DNA of 64,000 bases from Saccharicrinis sp965230625 (GCA_965230625.1 CBDDLL010000001.1:1426001-1490000); one strand, 5' to 3'; positions 8,447 through 17,910 are shown, counted from the first letter of the stretch. Program-made: numbers and translations. Notes: a model not told the origin generated them from the letters alone.

Positions 8447-9610
8447 TCATTTATCTGTTTTTTTAGGTTTAAAACAAAAAGCTCCAGGAATAACTCCTAC
8501 TTTAAAAGTATCCACAGGACTTCCATTAGATTGAAAGCGATAAATAATTCCTTGCTGGACATAATCAATAGCATCGGCAACAAAAACATCACCAGTGTAT
8601 GGATCAACATCAATTCCGTAATATCCCGCATATGGTGTTCCTACGTATGGACTCTTTATGAATATTTCTGGAGGATCATCATTGTCCACGGCTTTGCAAT
8701 AGATGTGTCTATTAACAAAATACACTGTATCTTTTTTAGGATTAATAACAATCTCCTGAGGCCAATCCTCAATATCGAATCGCCATGTTTTCTCCACTTT
8801 GCGTTCGAACGGATCAATCCGTTGTAATCCTGGACGTTCCCAACCATAAATACTTCCATCATAACAACCGTCTGATACAATCCATATTTTGTCATTTTTA
8901 TCCATCACCAAGGAAGTGGGTTGTTTTAAAGTGGTTATTGAATCAACTATTTGATCTGTTTTAGAATCAATCACCAATATTTTATCGTCATAAGTCCAGC
9001 AGTTGGTATATACAAAATCTCCATACTGCACCATTTGCTCTGTAGAATGTTGGAAGAACTTTTTATTTCCATTGTCTACATCAATTGTATCTATGATAGA
9101 TCCATTGGCAAAACCGGTTGTTTCGTAATCCCCTAAAGGATCGATTACCCAAATACTTTTACCCCACAGATCGGTCACATAAGCCTTATGCTTTTCTAAA
9201 AAGTGAATATAGCGTGGCGAAGTAAATCCGGTGATTTTACCCACATATTCAAAGGTGTTAATATTGATAATATAAATTTTACCACTGTTGTTAACCACTA
9301 AATATCCAAGAGAGTCACGAATAGACATGGATTGCAATACATCCCCTAAAGGTAAATCGTTGGTTTCATAGAAAATATCATTAATTACTTCTTTGGTTTT
9401 ATAATCGTAATAAGATAATGAAGCATTCCCCCATGTAAAATTTCCTTCATTGGTTATAAATACACCTGTAGATTCTGACACATTATAATTTCGTGTCTCT
9501 TTAAGGGCTTCGTCTTCCATACAGCCACAAAATGCAGATAGTAAAGCTGTAATCCAGAAATACTTTATTTTTGAATTACAAATGTTTTGAATGATTTTAG
9601 TTATTGTCAT
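8447..9610 (-). CDS. BtuG-like cobalamin-binding beta-propeller lipoprotein
   Basis: A 387-residue lipoprotein: hydrophobic N-terminus, then lipobox LLSAFCGC, then a YncE/DUF5074-type seven-bladed propeller (GVFITNEGNFTWGNASLSYY, SPRYIHFLEKHKAYVTDLWG, WPQEIVINPKKDTVYFVNRH, GYYGIDVDPYTGDVFVADA). In Bacteroides, BtuG is a propeller lipoprotein that caps BtuB on the cell surface and captures B12 with very high affinity. This gene starts inside the stop of the BtuB-like gene (1-nt overlap, TAATG) and the locus is under a cobalamin riboswitch, which strongly supports the same role. It is the last gene of the locus, with the terminator at 8335-8364 behind it. Confidence 0.8.
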   Translation of the reverse strand: MTITKIIQNICNSKIKYFWITALLSAFCGCMEDEALKETRNYNVSESTGVFITNEGNFTWGNASLSYYDYKTKEVINDIFYETNDLPLGDVLQSMSIRDSLGYLVVNNSGKIYIININTFEYVGKITGFTSPRYIHFLEKHKAYVTDLWGKSIWVIDPLGDYETTGFANGSIIDTIDVDNGNKKFFQHSTEQMVQYGDFVYTNCWTYDDKILVIDSKTDQIVDSITTLKQPTSLVMDKNDKIWIVSDGCYDGSIYGWERPGLQRIDPFERKVEKTWRFDIEDWPQEIVINPKKDTVYFVNRHIYCKAVDNDDPPEIFIKSPYVGTPYAGYYGIDVDPYTGDVFVADAIDYVQQGIIYRFQSNGSPVDTFKVGVIPGAFCFKPKKTDK

Positions 9611-11646
9611 TAAATTTCAAGCATTAAAGTGAGTAGGTAATTTCTACCTGGCATATAGCGAAATAGTACCGATCGATATTGCTCATCAAAAAGGTTGTAT
9701 ACCTTCATTTGTGCAATTAATCTGTACTTATTTTTAAAATGAAAATCATGCCCCAAGGTTATATTATTCATATAATAAGGGTAAAGCCAATCTCGTTTAC
9801 TGGTAGAATTACTTGTAGTGGTAAACCTTTCGCTATAGCTATTCCAATGATAGCGTATAAACGTTTTACTATAGTTTAGGCTTAACAATGCATTGCCAGA
9901 ATACAAAGGCACATACATCAATTGTTTACCATTGCTGTTATCCCCCCACTTTTTTGAATCACCTAAGTTCTTACTTCTCGTGTAAGCAAATCCGCCAAGA
10001 AGTTTATAGCTGAATTTACCTACTTTCCCATTTATGTTTAGGTTATATTCTAATCCATAAGAAATTACGCGTTTAATATTAAAGGGTTGCCAATAACCTT
10101 TAAACGATGGTAACCATATAATCCAATCAGAGATATCAGAATAATAAGAAGTGATTTCAGACTTCACTTCCACGCTAGGTCTATCAAGGATATATTCAAA
10201 CCCAAAATCTCCACTTATCCCTTTTTCTGGTTTTAGATTTGGATTTCCTCCCGGTTGCCAATACAAATCATTAAGTGTAGGTGCATGATAGTTATTTGCA
10301 ATGTTTCCTTTAACAATAAGATTACCCTTTTTACTAAGACGATAATCAAATCCTAAAAAAGGAACGTTATCTACAACTTCACCATCAACCAAATCTTGCC
10401 TGTCCATAAAATTTAGATTCAGTCGTTCCTTAATATTTTTAGATATCGAAAAAAACAAGGAAATGTGATCGCGATCTGCCTTATAAAATGTTTTATTAAC
10501 TGATTCGTAAGTATCAACATTGCTTTTATCGTAGTTCAAGGATACTTCAAAATGCCAGTTATTTTTGTTGGAAATCACATACTCAGTAAAACCAGAAAAA
10601 GTGTTGGCTTTACTATCAGAGTCAATCATATAGATCATACCTTTACCCGGCACATAATTTTGAGACACATACTGCAGTTTTTTAGCATCATATCCTAATC
10701 GAACTTTAAGATTAGATTGATCAAAATAAAAACGGGTTTCCATTGTTGCTTTATGGTCTTCATCGGTTTGGTTATTGATGTTGGCCTCTTTTCCACCTTC
10801 GTAACTCAAAACGGTCGGAATGCTTCTATCAGCTTCTTGTCCCCAATAAACTGCTTTCCACATGATGTTTTCGGCTACTTTCCAATATGCCTCCTGCATT
10901 ATACCATACATTAAGTAATCTGCATGTTCGTTTTTTACTTTTGGATAATAAAAACTCCCGGTTTCTGGATTAAAATTCTTTATTCGCCTATTAATAAATG
11001 AATAATTATTGTCTGATTGGTTATGATATAAACCAGTACGGCATTGCCACTTTTTATTACCAAAGGTTAATTTTACATACTCATTAAAAGTGTTATAACT
11101 TCCTATGCCCTGAATATATTTAACACCGAACCGTTTAGTCCAGTTTGGTTGATTGCTAATATTGATTACCCCGCCTAATCCGCCACTCTGATATTTTAAT
11201 GAAGATGCTCCATGGGCAAGATTTAATTCATCAATAAGGTAAATGGGAATTAAGCTAAAATCCACCATACCTGTCATTGGAGAATTAATGTTTATTCCAT
11301 TCCAACGCACTTGTGTGTGAGAAGCAGCCGTACCACGAAATGAAGCTGTAGCTAAAGCCCCTCTTCCATAATCCTTAATAAAAACCGATGTGTTGCCAGA
11401 CAAAACACCTGAAAGAGATTCTGTAATCTGCTCCATAAACACCAGTGAATCAACATGGGTAATCGTTAAACCGGCTTCATCTTTTTTGAACAAATAATCT
11501 GCTCTAACATTAACCGATTTAATATTAAAAACTGAATCCTTAATTCCCTGGCAAAAAGAATAATTGGTTTTAAAGGTAAACAGTGTTATGAAAATGGATA
11601 TGAATACGAGTTTATTTCTTAATGATTTTAAATGTATTTTGGGCAT
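9610..11646 (-). CDS. btuB: BtuB-like TonB-dependent outer-membrane receptor for cobalamin
   Basis: A 678-residue receptor. The signal peptide is about residues 1-33 (cleaved near SFCQG). There is no CarboxypepD-like N-terminal extension. The plug domain covers about 45-160 (AGLTITHVDSL as the TonB-box area, SGVLSGNTSVFIKDYGRGAL, TASFRGTAASHTQVRWNGI, SGGLGGVINIS), and a 22-strand-type barrel follows, ending VYNLFDEQYRSVLFRYMPGR. It carries cobalamins across the outer membrane with energy from TonB. Placement between a BtuG-like lipoprotein and a cobalamin riboswitch fits B12 better than iron. Its start overlaps the upstream gene by 35 nt, so translation is probably coupled. Confidence 0.85.
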   Translation of the reverse strand: MPKIHLKSLRNKLVFISIFITLFTFKTNYSFCQGIKDSVFNIKSVNVRADYLFKKDEAGLTITHVDSLVFMEQITESLSGVLSGNTSVFIKDYGRGALATASFRGTAASHTQVRWNGININSPMTGMVDFSLIPIYLIDELNLAHGASSLKYQSGGLGGVINISNQPNWTKRFGVKYIQGIGSYNTFNEYVKLTFGNKKWQCRTGLYHNQSDNNYSFINRRIKNFNPETGSFYYPKVKNEHADYLMYGIMQEAYWKVAENIMWKAVYWGQEADRSIPTVLSYEGGKEANINNQTDEDHKATMETRFYFDQSNLKVRLGYDAKKLQYVSQNYVPGKGMIYMIDSDSKANTFSGFTEYVISNKNNWHFEVSLNYDKSNVDTYESVNKTFYKADRDHISLFFSISKNIKERLNLNFMDRQDLVDGEVVDNVPFLGFDYRLSKKGNLIVKGNIANNYHAPTLNDLYWQPGGNPNLKPEKGISGDFGFEYILDRPSVEVKSEITSYYSDISDWIIWLPSFKGYWQPFNIKRVISYGLEYNLNINGKVGKFSYKLLGGFAYTRSKNLGDSKKWGDNSNGKQLMYVPLYSGNALLSLNYSKTFIRYHWNSYSERFTTTSNSTSKRDWLYPYYMNNITLGHDFHFKNKYRLIAQMKVYNLFDEQYRSVLFRYMPGRNYLLTLMLEI

Positions 11647-13063
11647 TGTTTTCCTTTATTTTAATTAGATAAACACCTTGTGGCAATAAAGAGATATCAA
11701 CCTTTTCTCCGGTGTTGTAAGTAGCTTGTTGATACACCATAATTCCCGATAAATCGAAAATCTCAATACCAGAATTGTGCGCTCCATTGATGTATAAGTA
11801 TTTTTGAGTAGGGTTAGGAAAAATATAAAGCTTGTCTTTTTCTGCAGTTTCAACAGGTGTAACTCCATCTAAATCTACCTTAGTACGTATGGTGTAAGAT
11901 ATATCGGTATTATTAGCAAGATTTGCAGTAATTTCAAGGTCTCCCGATTCCTCAACAAATAGTTTATTGTTTTTAATTGTTGCCCACGATTCAGATAATT
12001 GCCAATTGATATCACGTCCAGAGACAGGAAAGCCATCTTCAAAACATAATACTTCGATTGGGTAGGAGTAAGCCTTTAAAGTTGCAGGTAAATCTTTAAT
12101 TACAATACACTCACGGATGCCTTCTTCAAATCCCGGAATAGGATCAACATCAACAGCTCCACATATTTCGGTAGACATTTCACCTAACCAACCTGCCATA
12201 GCCAAGTTAGCATTCTGGACCTTGATAAAATCAACTTGGTTAAGAGAAATCTGATTGCCATTTTCGTCTATAGCCCACGAAATATCAAAAGCATCACCTC
12301 CAGCTCCTTCAATTTCAAAAGGAGTATAAGGATTATCAGGGATATTATACTTTCGACTACTTGTATTGCGTGCTTGGTTGTCTGCATATCCAAAACCGTG
12401 TTTGTCGGCCATAATATAACCTGGCTCATTTCGGTTAATGTTATCCTTAATATAGGTTCCTGATAGCGAATATGAAGTTTGGTTAATTTCCGGGAAATTT
12501 TCGGCCAAAGGATAATAAGGTTGTGTATGAAATGAGTTGGCTTCAACAATTCCGGATTGCCCCTGATTATCTTTCCAGTTGACATTAGTAGCTTGTTCCT
12601 GGTTAGGATTGGTATAAGTAACGGTGTAATTTTTTATGGTTGAAGAAAAATAATGATCGCTACCAGCAAGTTCATACCAAGTATCATCTGCTTTGCCATT
12701 TCCATTCGTATCTTTCATAACCCATACTAAACCAGGTTCTGCCCAGGTAACACGGTTATAAACATTACTAACTATTGGATTGCCAAAAATTGTAAAGTCT
12801 ATTCCATACGGATTATCTGCATCATTCTTTACAGGCTCTTCAAATTTAAATACTATGTATCCACCATAAGCTCCTAATGAAACATGTCCGTTTACTGTGC
12901 CTACAATAGATTGAGCACTTTCATTTACTCCCCATGCTGTTGTATTTATAAATTGACCTGGTGCAGGTTTGTAATTTAATACTTCGCTTACAAATTTATA
13001 TTGAGCATTGGCGCTAAGGAGAGTAATTGTGCAAATGCTTAAAAGTATAATAATACGCTTCAT
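11612..13063 (-). CDS. T9SS-secreted surface protein of the B12 locus (paralogue A)
   Basis: A 483-residue secreted protein. The signal peptide is about 1-20. The main domain (about 25-300) contains EVLNYKPAPGQFINTTAWG, SLGAYGGYIVFKFEEPV, YGIDFTIFGNP, GNGKADDTWYELAGSDHYF and EGAGGDAFDISWAIDENG ... VDFIKVQN ... EMSTEICGAVDVDPIPGF. This is a family annotated only as cell-surface protein in Bacteroidota B12 loci. An Ig-like segment follows (about 310-400), then a T9SS sorting domain (IFPNPTQKYLYINGAHNSG ... LLPQGVYLIKI). It shares its first about 290 residues with the 15947-17095 gene. Likely role: extracellular capture of B12 or a B12-protein complex, possibly the counterpart of Bacteroides BtuH; that equivalence is inference. 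Confidence 0.75.
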   Translation of the reverse strand: MKRIIILLSICTITLLSANAQYKFVSEVLNYKPAPGQFINTTAWGVNESAQSIVGTVNGHVSLGAYGGYIVFKFEEPVKNDADNPYGIDFTIFGNPIVSNVYNRVTWAEPGLVWVMKDTNGNGKADDTWYELAGSDHYFSSTIKNYTVTYTNPNQEQATNVNWKDNQGQSGIVEANSFHTQPYYPLAENFPEINQTSYSLSGTYIKDNINRNEPGYIMADKHGFGYADNQARNTSSRKYNIPDNPYTPFEIEGAGGDAFDISWAIDENGNQISLNQVDFIKVQNANLAMAGWLGEMSTEICGAVDVDPIPGFEEGIRECIVIKDLPATLKAYSYPIEVLCFEDGFPVSGRDINWQLSESWATIKNNKLFVEESGDLEITANLANNTDISYTIRTKVDLDGVTPVETAEKDKLYIFPNPTQKYLYINGAHNSGIEIFDLSGIMVYQQATYNTGEKVDISLLPQGVYLIKIKENNAQNTFKIIKK

Positions 13064-13199
13064 GTGTTCATAATTTTCTTTTAGTTGTTGTGTGTAATTC
13101 TAAATATAAATCGAATCATCCTTATTTTTAGAAGATTGGATGCCAATTTTTCGAGATTATAATTGGTGAAATTTTACTTTTACTTTATGTTATAAAAAG

Positions 13200-13221
13200 T
13201 ATCCTTTGCTCAGAAAGGATA
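13200..13221 (-). terminator. internal terminator/attenuator inside the B12 locus
   Basis: TATCCTTT (13200-13207) pairs perfectly with AAAGGATA (13214-13221) around a 6-nt loop. On the minus strand it is followed by CTTTTTATA. It sits in the 231-bp gap downstream of the propeller gene and upstream of paralogue A, so it could lower expression of the downstream receptor genes. A second imperfect hairpin (GGTG/CACC arms) lies just upstream of it at about 13227-13250. Confidence 0.6.
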
Positions 13222-13294
13222 GAAGCGGTGCAGACAATTAGTCGTACACCACTTTTGAGAATTATAACTAAGAGATTATCATTATTAAGTTCTG

Positions 13295-15862
13295 TTATTG
13301 CTTAATAATTGGTTTAACAATAACTTTTTCTGTAGTAAGAATTTTAACTAAATACTCTCCAGCTGGCAAGTTGTTTAGTTCAATTAAATCATTGTTGGCT
13401 ATATTATTTCTTTCAATAACCAATGCACCATACATATTATATACGTATACAGATTTTACATCATTATCTCCGCTATTAATTCTGAAGAAATGTTGAGCAG
13501 GGTTAGGATAAATACTTACATCTGAACTTGTATTATTATCAATGCTGGTAGGAATACCTGGTTCAATATTAAGATTATATATTGTATTTGCACTACATCC
13601 ATATTCGTCAAATGCTTGGAGTTTTATGTCAACGGAGATATTGCTTTTAAGTGAATTAGGATATTTACCAGATAATGTATGGGTAGCTCTGTTAAAGCTT
13701 AACCATTCTAACTCATTTTTATTTGTAAGGAATGTTGAAAGAATTCCATCCTCTTCATCCAGAAAAATATCTTCAGGTAATTCAATTTCAAAATCTTGTA
13801 ATGCTTTTACAGAGGATGACAATGAAGAGCTGTTAACTTCGGGAGGAGTATTTGTAATATTAAGGTTACAAACCTTTAAAACTTCTGGAGAAGGACCAAC
13901 ACCTTCAAAAGTACCTACAGAGTTATACGAATTATCGTAGATAACGCCAACACCATTACCATGCCAATAACCATATGCAATATAATACATCTCATCTTCA
14001 GGGTCATAAGCCGAACCTCGTCCTATGTAATCAGTGCTTTGTGTTAGTGATGATGGAATCGGAAAATGTATTTCACTACCAAAAGTTTGAGCTTGAACAT
14101 CAAAAGTTACATACCCTAAATCCTTCTTAACGAAAAGAGTATTGGATGTTAATGGTTCAATTGCTAATGGAGAAGAATCGTATGGAACACCGGCTACATA
14201 ATCAATAGTGGATACATCCTGAGTATTACAGTCGAAAATAAAAATTCCAGAACTATATGCACCAGGGACTGCACTGTTTAACCTTACTCCATATAATTTT
14301 TCTTCGTGAAGTATTAATTGCATTACTCCCAAACCGTCTGTATTCAAGTTCAGCTCGTTTTCAAGGGTTAAAGTTTTTAAGTTGATAATAGCCAATGAAC
14401 TTTTTGTTCCGGCAAAACCGCCGTTAATAATAACGTATGCTTTGTCCTGATATATCGCAATATCTGTAGCTTGATCTGATACAGCAATTTTTTTAACTAA
14501 GGATAAATCGCCTTTATTATAAACTCTTACGTTATAACCATCTTCCGGAGGATAACTGCTACGTTGTCGTGTAGCTAATAAGAGATTTTCGTAAATGGCT
14601 AATTTATGATTTACTCCAGCTCCTTCTTTTCCATTGCCATCAGCTTCGGTTTCACTTGTATCCTGAGTATAACGTGTTGCTTCGCATTTACGGGTAACCA
14701 TATTATATCTAAAGATATTATAGTCAGCCGAAATAAATGCATAGTTACCATCTACAATCATATCCTGAACTGATGTTGCATCTTCCAGATTATCAGAAAT
14801 AGTAGTAGTTTGTTTGTCGTTAGGTAAGTATGTTTTAAACGTTGTAGGAAAACTTCCATTTTGGAATTGACCTCCATTAACAAACAAAATGTTTTTTTGA
14901 ATAGGAGAATGTGTAATGATTCCAATATTTTTATCAAAAGAACTTACTATGATATCATTATTATCCGTATAAGCAGTAATATCACCTCTGGCTTTTACAT
15001 TGCAAATACTTGATGTTAAGGTTGCAATGGAATGTAAATTATTTCCATCGCCTTTATTTCCATTCCATTTCGCTAAGTTATATTCACTCTGAGGGTAGTT
15101 GTTATAAGATATTAATAATGTATTGTTTATATCCAGATCGCAATCGTAAGCACCTCCTGATGGTATATCGGATAGTTTCTCTGCATCAGAAATAGTTAAT
15201 GCAACTTTAGTTTCATCTTCAATTATTGCTACTACATCTTCATAGTTCCATTTGTAAATGGAGTTAGTTTCTCCATACTTGTTTGTTCCATTATAGATGT
15301 TTCCATCGCTATCAATAGCTATCCCAGCAGAAGATCCTTTTATTTCTATTATTTTACTATGGTTATTAGAACCCGAAGTATCTAAAAGATAAACCGAATT
15401 AGGATCATTCCAGTTGGTACTGTTGGTACCTGAAATTAAAAAGTGACCATCAAGCATTTCCAATTCAAAGTTTGCAGGGAATGTAGCTTTATGTTCCCAA
15501 GTTCCAGATGCAATATCAATACAATAAATACGATCATCCACGTTTGAACCAGCAGTAAAACCTACCCAAAGTTTTTTTCCATCAGAGGTAGGATATATGA
15601 AACTAGGATATGTTGTAGTAGTATAATCATCTGGTTTAGTGAAAGAATAAATCTGTGCAGATGTTTCTAAATTATAAATGTATACATCGGTTCCTGTGTT
15701 TGTATAAAAATACTCATCAGTAACATCAAATACATCAAAGTTTGTGTGGTCTGTTAAAATTATATTGGCTTCAAATCCTTTTGATGGATTTATATGGCTT
15801 TGTCCGTTAAGACTAAAAAAAGCTAAGATGAAGCATGTAAAAAGTAAATATATTTTATTCAT
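13295..15862 (-). CDS. large T9SS-secreted beta-propeller protein of the B12 locus
   Basis: An 855-residue secreted protein with signal peptide 1-20. Residues about 30-660 are propeller-like repeats (GKKLWVGFTAGSNVDDRIYC, GSSAGIAIDSDGNIYNGTN, GAYDCDLDINNTLLISYNN, ATDIAIYQDKAYVIINGG). Residues about 680-780 form a cadherin/dystroglycan-like putative Ig domain (LDEEDGILSTFLT, LEWLSFNRATHTLSGKYP). The C-terminus is a T9SS sorting domain (VSIYPNPAQHFFRINSGDND ... LPAGEYLVKILTTEKV). It is big enough for two propellers. Being in the riboswitch operon next to BtuB/BtuG-like genes suggests a surface role in cobalamin capture, in effect a T9SS-delivered analogue of BtuG. That role is inference. Confidence 0.72.
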   Translation of the reverse strand: MNKIYLLFTCFILAFFSLNGQSHINPSKGFEANIILTDHTNFDVFDVTDEYFYTNTGTDVYIYNLETSAQIYSFTKPDDYTTTTYPSFIYPTSDGKKLWVGFTAGSNVDDRIYCIDIASGTWEHKATFPANFELEMLDGHFLISGTNSTNWNDPNSVYLLDTSGSNNHSKIIEIKGSSAGIAIDSDGNIYNGTNKYGETNSIYKWNYEDVVAIIEDETKVALTISDAEKLSDIPSGGAYDCDLDINNTLLISYNNYPQSEYNLAKWNGNKGDGNNLHSIATLTSSICNVKARGDITAYTDNNDIIVSSFDKNIGIITHSPIQKNILFVNGGQFQNGSFPTTFKTYLPNDKQTTTISDNLEDATSVQDMIVDGNYAFISADYNIFRYNMVTRKCEATRYTQDTSETEADGNGKEGAGVNHKLAIYENLLLATRQRSSYPPEDGYNVRVYNKGDLSLVKKIAVSDQATDIAIYQDKAYVIINGGFAGTKSSLAIINLKTLTLENELNLNTDGLGVMQLILHEEKLYGVRLNSAVPGAYSSGIFIFDCNTQDVSTIDYVAGVPYDSSPLAIEPLTSNTLFVKKDLGYVTFDVQAQTFGSEIHFPIPSSLTQSTDYIGRGSAYDPEDEMYYIAYGYWHGNGVGVIYDNSYNSVGTFEGVGPSPEVLKVCNLNITNTPPEVNSSSLSSSVKALQDFEIELPEDIFLDEEDGILSTFLTNKNELEWLSFNRATHTLSGKYPNSLKSNISVDIKLQAFDEYGCSANTIYNLNIEPGIPTSIDNNTSSDVSIYPNPAQHFFRINSGDNDVKSVYVYNMYGALVIERNNIANNDLIELNNLPAGEYLVKILTTEKVIVKPIIKQ

Positions 15863-15946
15863 TTTTTTTGGTTTAATTTTGATTCACAAATAATTAAACT
15901 ACGTTCTTCAATTAGATTATTTGTTATTGAATCGAGTTTGAATTAA

Positions 15947-17095
15947 TTATTCAATGGTGATTTTGTAAGAAACTGTTGTGTTTCCAATGAGTGTTTCAGC
16001 TTTGTATATCCCTTTTTTAAGTTGGCTAACCTGATTGTTGTTAAGACTTTTAACTGTTAAAACTTTTTGGCCATTTACATTATAAACCTGAAAGTTATTT
16101 TTGCTTTCACCTTTGGGAGATGGATATATACTAACCATATTAGTTTTTACCTGGCTTGATTTTAAAGAAGCCACTTTTCTTACTTGTTTAGTTTCTGAAG
16201 GTGCAACATCAACTACTCCGCAAACTTCGGTAGATACTTCACCAAGCCAACCACACATGCGGTTTAATCCAGTATGGATTTTTACAAAATCAATTTCATC
16301 TAAGGTAACCGGGTTGCCTTGTACATCAATAGCCCATTCTATCTTCATGGCATCTCCTCCTGCACCTTCTATTGTGCCAACTGTAGACGGATCATCAGGT
16401 TGAGTTACAGGATCGCCACTTTGTTTAGGATGGTTGTCGGCATAACCATAATCTAATGAAAAAGACTGGATGTATGTAGGATTGCTATCATCTACATTTC
16501 CTTGGATAAGAGTACCTTGGTAAGACTGCACATCCTGATTGACATTAGGGAATGAATCAGCAGCTGGGTAATATGGTTGTTGATGATACGTATTTATCAA
16601 TACAGCTCCTCTTCTGTTCATATTATCTGTCCAGGGAACATCTGCATAAGTTCCCGGATTGGTATACATAATTAAGTAGTTAGGAACAGTAGTTGATTTA
16701 TCGTAATCACTTCCTTTTAGTTCGTACCATGTATCATCAGCCAAACCATTGTTGTTTTCATCTTTCATAACGTAAACAATACCTGGTTCGGACCAACCAG
16801 AAAAAGGATTTCCAAAAATGGTAAAATCAACACCATAAGGATTAGCCGGATCATTTTCTATAGAATGATCAAATCCTACAATAACATATCCACCAAAAGC
16901 ACCAAGACTAAGAGTTCCGTCTATACCGCCTATTAGTGTTTGAGCAGAAGCTGGAGTACCCCAGGGCGATGAATTGATAAATTGTCCCGGAGCAGGTTTA
17001 TATTCCAACACAGTTGATACATATGGACTATTTTGAGCAAACAATCCAAAACAGCAACATAAAAATGTCGCCAGAAATAAGTAATTTAGCTTCAT
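15947..17095 (-). CDS. T9SS-secreted surface protein of the B12 locus (paralogue B)
   Basis: A 382-residue secreted protein, signal peptide 1-20 (CCCFGLFAQ). The main domain runs from TVLEYKPAPGQFINSSPWG through SLGAFGGYVIVGFDHSIEN, YGVDFTIFGNPFSGWSEPG, NGLADDTWYELKGSDYDKS and EGAGGDAMKIEWAIDVQG to GWLGEVSTEVCGVVDVAPS. Almost every block is shared with the 11612-13063 protein, so the two are paralogues. It lacks the Ig-like insert and ends in a short T9SS sorting domain (VSIYPSPKGESKNNFQVYNV ... KKGIYKAET). It is the first gene after the cobalamin riboswitch, with a 388-nt leader. Function unknown; B12-linked surface capture is inferred from the riboswitch and neighbours. Confidence 0.75.
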   Translation of the reverse strand: MKLNYLFLATFLCCCFGLFAQNSPYVSTVLEYKPAPGQFINSSPWGTPASAQTLIGGIDGTLSLGAFGGYVIVGFDHSIENDPANPYGVDFTIFGNPFSGWSEPGIVYVMKDENNNGLADDTWYELKGSDYDKSTTVPNYLIMYTNPGTYADVPWTDNMNRRGAVLINTYHQQPYYPAADSFPNVNQDVQSYQGTLIQGNVDDSNPTYIQSFSLDYGYADNHPKQSGDPVTQPDDPSTVGTIEGAGGDAMKIEWAIDVQGNPVTLDEIDFVKIHTGLNRMCGWLGEVSTEVCGVVDVAPSETKQVRKVASLKSSQVKTNMVSIYPSPKGESKNNFQVYNVNGQKVLTVKSLNNNQVSQLKKGIYKAETLIGNTTVSYKITIE

Positions 17096-17138
17096 TGTGC
17101 AATTTTTAAGAGAATTATTAATTGTATTTAAGTAAGGG

Positions 17139-17168
17139 ACGGCAGATAGTTTTGGCGAACGCTGCCGT
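17139..17168 (-). promoter_or_regulatory. stable hairpin in the leader of the B12 operon
   Basis: ACGGCAG (17139-17145) pairs with CTGCCGT (17162-17168), a GC-rich 7-bp stem in an otherwise AT-rich leader, 44 bp ahead of the first start codon. No T-tract follows, so it is not a plain terminator. It may be part of the riboswitch expression platform or hinder ribosome access. This is a structural guess. Confidence 0.35.
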
Positions 17169-17482
17169 TCTGTTTATACAGTATTATTTTTTTTAAAGGT
17201 TTAATTAATTGGTTATACTACATAGGTTTTAAGTAGTATGTTGAATATAGCGAGCTTGTTAAGTGTGATGTTTATACATGGAAGAATTAAGTTGGCTTAA
17301 ATTAGCCAATAGTGCATGTTGGAATGAATGCGTAAAAGTAATGTCGAGTTTTTGAATTTTCATCGTTACTGCATTTTAGTTGAACATCTAAATTTTAGAT
17401 TTTGCAGTATACCGATGCATAGGAAAGCCAATAAAACATCGTACTGATTAGCTATCTGTTCACCGCAGACTACAAAATCTAT

Positions 17483-17655
17483 GTTTCATTGGCAGGTCTT
17501 CTGACTTATCTCACTTTAGATCCCTTCTCATTCCAGGTAAAATTGGAACAATGGTTTATTATCTAAAGCTGTATTGAGAATTACAGCAGCGGGAACTGTT
17601 GCCGATTCACACGGCATTCCCTTTTAATTCATAATGTTTTATCACATTATGAAAC
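17483..17655 (-). promoter_or_regulatory. cobalamin (B12) riboswitch
   Basis: On the minus strand this element carries the family's conserved core in order: GGGAATGCCGTG-GAATCGGCAACAG, CCCGCTGCTGTAA, and the B12 box AAGTCAGAAGACCTGCC (plus-strand 17491-17507). A 7-bp closing P1 stem pairs GTTTCAT (minus, 17655-17649) with ATGAAAC (minus, 17489-17483). It precedes five leftward surface genes including BtuB- and BtuG-like ones. In this class, adenosyl- or methylcobalamin binding turns the genes off. The 388-nt stretch between it and the first start codon is unusually long and includes other hairpins (17139-17168 and a CGATG/CATCG pair near 17415-17440). Confidence 0.93.
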
Positions 17656-17666
17656 CAAATGAGTTA

Positions 17667-17674
17667 CAAATGTA
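17667..17674 (-). promoter_or_regulatory. -7 promoter element of the B12 operon
   Basis: On the minus strand this reads TACATTTG, an exact TAnnTTTG box. Transcription would begin about 7-10 nt downstream, just at the first nucleotides of the riboswitch P1 stem (17655), which is where a riboswitch transcript should start. No clear TTTG -33 box is seen. Confidence 0.6.
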
Positions 17675-17807
17675 GAATTTTTTTTGTAATATTTTTATGA
17701 ATGAAATCAGGAATGGAAAGATTATAAAACTTATAGTATAGAGAAAACTAAATAAAGAGTTTTAGGTATAAGTATCTTTACTCCATTACTTAATAATGCT
17801 TAGTATA

Positions 17808-17910
17808 TTAAGCTTTTGTATCACACTCCGAATATTCATCATTTAAAACTAATGAAACAATTGGAATATTGATTAACTCATTAGCTTCCAAAGCATGAAG
17901 TCTTGAAAAG
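17808..17910 (-). pseudogene. possible C-terminal gene remnant
   Basis: A 33-codon open stretch ends at TAA 17808-17810, with coding-like sequence (SRLHALEANELINIPIVSLV, then LNDEYSECDTKA). It follows the Imm11-like gene in another frame and has no start codon of its own. It may be the tail of a lost or frameshifted gene in a toxin/immunity debris zone. I do not recognise the family. Chance coding is possible. Confidence 0.25.
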
